Below, in pieces: positions 5,299-8,365 of a stretch of DNA of 8,365 bases. Where the stretch lies: NCBI GenBank assembly GCA_023424275.1, contig JAFAED010000270.1, positions 1 through 8,365 of the forward strand. Reading direction: 5' to 3'. Within the stretch, counting starts at the first letter, position 1; the number at the start of each line of letters is the position of its first letter. Position numbers and translations under genes: made by a program. The DNA is from Pseudomonadota bacterium (GTDB lineage: Bacteria; Pseudomonadota; Alphaproteobacteria; Sphingomonadales; Sphingomonadaceae). Below the pieces are notes generated by a model. That model was not told the DNA's origin, ran no database searches, and saw only the letters and a list, made by a program, of their open reading frames with translations.

Positions 5299-5504
5299 GT
5301 GGGCGCGTTAGCCGGCTTCGCGGCTTCAGGCAAGTCTTTGGATGCCGGCGGCGCGGCCGCATCCGATTTCGCTATGTCGGCGTCCATCGCCTTCGCGCGT
5401 GTCTCGATTTCCTTCGCCGCTTTGTCATAGCGGTCCTCGAACCGTGGCTCATCCTTGCATGCCGCAAGCAGCAACAAGGGGAGCAGAAGGGCGGCGCCGC
5501 GCAT
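5283..5504 (-). CDS. Small Ala/Lys-rich lipoprotein, function unknown
   Basis: A 73-residue predicted lipoprotein. It has Met-Arg, a hydrophobic stretch of about residues 3-15, and a lipobox LAAC with the lipidated Cys16. After it comes a charged, probably helical segment (about 19-45, rich in Lys, Asp, Glu and Arg), then a disordered Ala/Pro/Lys tail ending SSGE. Mature residues +2 and +3 are Lys and Asp. The start is the ATG at 5504, not the in-frame TTG one codon earlier: AAGGA (5515-5511) sits six bases upstream and the ATG overlaps the tamB stop as TGATG, implying translational coupling. I do not recognise a family. Coupling to tamB suggests an envelope role, but short lipoproteins also occur by chance in such positions. 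Its stop codon lies inside the manganese riboswitch aptamer. Confidence 0.8.
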   Translation of the reverse strand: MRGAALLLPLLLLAACKDEPRFEDRYDKAAKEIETRAKAMDADIAKSDAAAPPASKDLPEAAKPANAPTSSGE

Positions 5505-8365
5505 CAATAATCCTTGCGGTAGCGGATGCTGAGGTTCGACTGCCCCGAACCGCCGGCCTGACTGAGCAGCGAAAGTGCTGGAGTGAGACTGATTTCGAGC
5601 TGCGTCGCGGTATAGCCGCGGGCATCGGTGATAATCTCGATATAGATATCCTTGGTGATATATTGCCCCGCCGCGAGTGCGGCACCGCGTCCGACGGTGT
5701 CGTCGGGGCCAAGGACACGCAGGCGATCGATGCCGGTCGCCGATTGCAACGAACCGAGCGGGCTCAATCCCCCGCCGCTACCGCTGAGCGTGTTCAGCGA
5801 CGAGGCGAGCTGCACCGCTTGAAGCGGTGACAGCGTCGTAATCGAATCGCCGAACAGGATGCGCGAGACGATTTCGTCCTGCGGCAGCCCGGGGACGCTC
5901 GAGAAAGCGATCTGCGGATTGCTCGCCCGCCCCGTCACGCTGACGCTGACCGTCACCGTTTCGATCGTGTCGCTCGCGAGCAGCCGGATCGCGGGATCGA
6001 ACGCTTCGCCCGTCGGGAAGGTCACCCGGCCCTCCTGAAGCTCGAAGGAACGACCGGCGAAGCCGAGGGTCCCGCGTACCAGTTCGATCTCGCCCGTCAC
6101 GCGCGGATCCTGCGTCGTGCCGCGCAGGACGATGTCGGCTTTCCATTCGGACTCCAGCCCCATGCCGGTGACATAGATTTCGTCGGGCGCCTTGAGCGCG
6201 ATGTCGAGGCGAATGAGGTCGAACAGGCTGCCGCCGACCGCGGCGAGCCCGTCGCCGCTGACGCGCGGCCTGCCGACGGGCGGCTTGCGCCTTACGCCCG
6301 TCAGGACGGGCACCTGCGCCGCGCCTTCGCGCACGATGCGATACCGCGTTTCCGGCAAGCGCAGACTTCCCGATAGCAGCGCGGTCTGCCCCGCAACCTT
6401 TTCGAGCGTCAGGTTCCCGGTGGCTCGCGCTGCGATATTCTCACTCTTGGCGAGGCGTGCATTGTCGAGCGTCGCCGAAATATTCATGGGATAGCCGTCG
6501 GCCGAAGCAAGGCTGATATAGCCCTTCGCCTGAACGGTGCCGTCCCCCGCCGTCGCGTTTAATTGCTCGATTTCCAGCCGATTGCCGGTGAAGCGACCGT
6601 TCACAACCATGTTCGTAAGCCGCGTGCCATAGGCCTGGTTTTCATAAACCATGTCTTTGCCACGAATGACGCCTTCCAGGCACGGGTCGGACACGCTGCA
6701 ACTGAAATCGGCGGCGACAGCGATCGGACCCGAAACATGCTGGGTGGCCGGACCGACGAAGGAATAGAGGGTGTCGGCGGGGCCGTTGTAACGAATGCCG
6801 CCGCCGAGCGGCGCCGCCATCAGCCGTTCCGTCCAGCTGCCCGCACCGGCGCCGAGGGGGCGCAGCGATGCCTGCATCCGCCCGATGATGCTGCCGCGCT
6901 TGCGCATCACCGCGCGCGCTTCGCCGCCATCGCTCAGCAGCTTGCCGGCGAAATTGACGTCGACCGGCTGGCTGACCGACGCGGCCGTCGTGCGGGTGAA
7001 GTCGGTGATCGTCAGGCGTGCATCGGCCCGCGGGAAGCTGTCGGCGTTCGTCTGTTCGAAGTCCAGACTACCCGTCGCGCGTCCGCCAAGGCCCATGTCG
7101 GGGTAGACCGCGTTCAGGATCGCCATGTTGACCCGCTCAAGCCGGCTCTGGATCATGATGCCGTCGCCAAATCGTCCGGCGATTCGTGCGCTGCTGCCGC
7201 GGCCGAGACTGACGTTGGTCGGCAATAGTTCATAGCCGTCCGCGCCGGGAATGATGCGCGCGGGCGACGTCGTACGAAAATTGATGCCCGTTGCGCGGCC
7301 CTGCACCGACGCGCGCCAGAGATCGGGCTTCAGATCGGCGTTGGCGGCGACGCGGAAGGGCACGCCGCTGACCCCCTCAACCAGCGCCTGCGCCTTGCCA
7401 CTTCCGTCGCGATAGTCGATCTTCACACGCCCGACGGCGATGTCATAGTCACGGATGCGCGTTTCGGCGATCTGGATGTCGGCGACGATATGCGGACGGT
7501 CATAGAGCGTGACGTCGGCATCGACGATCGCGGAACCCACCGCCAACTGTGCAGGCCCAGGCAGCACGACGTTATTGGCGCGGACGTTGATCGCCGCGGC
7601 CTGATATCGTCCCGCCGCGCTGAGGCGGACGAGACCGCCCAGCCCCTGCCCCGATGCATTGAGCTGGCCGACGAACGGCCCGGCGTCGCTTTGCACCAAC
7701 CGTCCGCTGAACCCGATGCCGGACAGGTCGCCGCGCTCGACATCGATCGTCAGCGGCCCCTTTGCCATCAGCAGCACAACATCGGCCGACAGGGGGCCAT
7801 AGTCGGTGTCGCCCGTCGCCGCGAGGCGATAGCCGTTGGGCGCGCCGTTGATCCGCGCGACAAGATTGGCGAGGCCAATGCCAAGCCCGGGGCGCTCGGC
7901 GGTGACGACGGCACGCGGGTCGCTGATCGTCCCCGCGAGCTGGACGCCAACGGGGCCATAGTCGGTCGAATTGGCGCGCGCGGTGAGCTGGATCTGTCCG
8001 TTCGGCGCATAACTTCCCTGCCCGCCGGTTATCCGCATGCGCGGTGCCGTCATTCGCAGATTGGCGAAGCGGATGATCCCGTCTGTGCCATAACGAACAT
8101 CGCTCGATGCGGTCGCGTTGCCCCCGAGGAAATCACGCACGCCCGAATTGAACAATCTGGTCGAACGCGCGCGAACGCGGCCCACGATCTCGAACCCGCC
8201 CCGCGGCGCGGTCTTGAGGTCCGCATCGGTATCGATGTCGAAAATACCGACGCTTTCGATCCGGTAATCGTTGATCCGCCCGTCGATCGCGCCCGTGTAA
8301 AAACCCTTGTTCAGATCGGCGATAATGATCGCCTTGGCGTCGATGCGCGGCGAACGCAGTCGCAG
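5504..8365 (-). CDS. tamB: Translocation and assembly module protein TamB (DUF490), C-terminal 953 residues
   Basis: The reading frame is open to the right edge of the window, so the N terminus and signal anchor lie beyond it. The GTG at 8185 is an internal valine, not the start. TamB is an inner-membrane-anchored periplasmic protein with a long beta-rich groove. It works with the BamA-like TamA in outer-membrane protein assembly and, as an AsmA-like protein, in phospholipid transport. Seen: repeated beta-strand-rich stretches throughout, and the strongly conserved C-terminal region with SSVPGLPQDEIVSRILFGD (about 5847-5905). Past that come VGRGAALAAGQYITKDIYIE and the end NLSIRYRKDY, with a terminal aromatic residue. 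Two cysteines, C-x5-C (codons 6698-6700 and 6680-6682), are the only ones I see in this fragment. tamA would be expected to the right. The stop overlaps the lipoprotein start by one base. Confidence 0.93.
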   Translation of the reverse strand: MRLRSPRIDAKAIIIADLNKGFYTGAIDGRINDYRIESVGIFDIDTDADLKTAPRGGFEIVGRVRARSTRLFNSGVRDFLGGNATASSDVRYGTDGIIRFANLRMTAPRMRITGGQGSYAPNGQIQLTARANSTDYGPVGVQLAGTISDPRAVVTAERPGLGIGLANLVARINGAPNGYRLAATGDTDYGPLSADVVLLMAKGPLTIDVERGDLSGIGFSGRLVQSDAGPFVGQLNASGQGLGGLVRLSAAGRYQAAAINVRANNVVLPGPAQLAVGSAIVDADVTLYDRPHIVADIQIAETRIRDYDIAVGRVKIDYRDGSGKAQALVEGVSGVPFRVAANADLKPDLWRASVQGRATGINFRTTSPARIIPGADGYELLPTNVSLGRGSSARIAGRFGDGIMIQSRLERVNMAILNAVYPDMGLGGRATGSLDFEQTNADSFPRADARLTITDFTRTTAASVSQPVDVNFAGKLLSDGGEARAVMRKRGSIIGRMQASLRPLGAGAGSWTERLMAAPLGGGIRYNGPADTLYSFVGPATQHVSGPIAVAADFSCSVSDPCLEGVIRGKDMVYENQAYGTRLTNMVVNGRFTGNRLEIEQLNATAGDGTVQAKGYISLASADGYPMNISATLDNARLAKSENIAARATGNLTLEKVAGQTALLSGSLRLPETRYRIVREGAAQVPVLTGVRRKPPVGRPRVSGDGLAAVGGSLFDLIRLDIALKAPDEIYVTGMGLESEWKADIVLRGTTQDPRVTGEIELVRGTLGFAGRSFELQEGRVTFPTGEAFDPAIRLLASDTIETVTVSVSVTGRASNPQIAFSSVPGLPQDEIVSRILFGDSITTLSPLQAVQLASSLNTLSGSGGGLSPLGSLQSATGIDRLRVLGPDDTVGRGAALAAGQYITKDIYIEIITDARGYTATQLEISLTPALSLLSQAGGSGQSNLSIRYRKDY

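Noticed and set aside
5505..5507. TTG start for the small lipoprotein
   Set aside because: The ATG one codon later overlaps the tamB stop as TGATG and has AAGGA six bases upstream.
6563..7228. Plus-strand open frame opposite tamB
   Set aside because: The tamB frame is open through the whole region with typical beta-rich composition; this frame is Arg/Ala-rich shadow sequence.
8183..8185. GTG as the start of tamB
   Set aside because: The frame continues upstream without a stop to the window edge with TamB-like sequence, so this is an internal Val codon.
1..8365. Mobile elements, CRISPR array, phage or defence genes
   Set aside because: No transposase motif, terminal inverted repeats, spaced identical repeats or integrase-like sequence was seen; the content is housekeeping.

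Overview
The window looks like an alphaproteobacterial chromosome, most likely a sphingomonad (Sphingopyxis/Sphingomonas type). The DNA is GC-rich. It carries a two-subunit-type KorA with fused domains, a family 5 uracil-DNA glycosylase, a TamB of alphaproteobacterial style, and a manganese riboswitch in front of a GDT1-family transporter. This placement is inference from protein style; no marker gene is present. The gene density and content are ordinary housekeeping, and I see no mobile element, phage gene, CRISPR array or obvious foreign segment.

Layout, left to right. Minus strand 1-516 is the start of korA, a 2-oxoacid:ferredoxin oxidoreductase subunit, cut by the left edge. A 146-base divergent gap follows; it holds a perfect 8+8 inverted repeat overlapping a weak promoter-like pair. 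Plus strand 663-2083 is a two-gene unit, a family IV (HSL-type) esterase overlapping rppH by the four bases ATGA. On the minus strand, 2044-2733, lies a family 5 uracil-DNA glycosylase that overlaps the end of rppH by 40 bases. Only 23 bases separate its start from the divergent folK (2757-3278). A tRNA-Lys(UUU) gene (3322-3397) and galE (3525-4541) follow on the plus strand. galE meets the next gene tail to tail, the two sharing one CTAG.

The right half (4538-8365, minus strand) is one co-directional set. Transcription runs from tamB (its start lies beyond the window) into a 73-residue lipoprotein gene, then through a yybP-ykoY manganese riboswitch, into a GDT1/TMEM165-family membrane protein. 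tamB and the lipoprotein gene are joined by TGATG. The conserved 5' motif of the riboswitch contains the lipoprotein stop codon, so one stretch of bases is both coding end and aptamer. The riboswitch-transporter pair makes a manganese export or homeostasis module readable with fair confidence.

The most interesting points are the riboswitch embedded in the end of a gene, its possible competing leader stems, the small lipoprotein coupled to tamB, and a GalE with Cys at the position that sets substrate range. Functional calls come from motifs read by eye; no database search or folding program was run.
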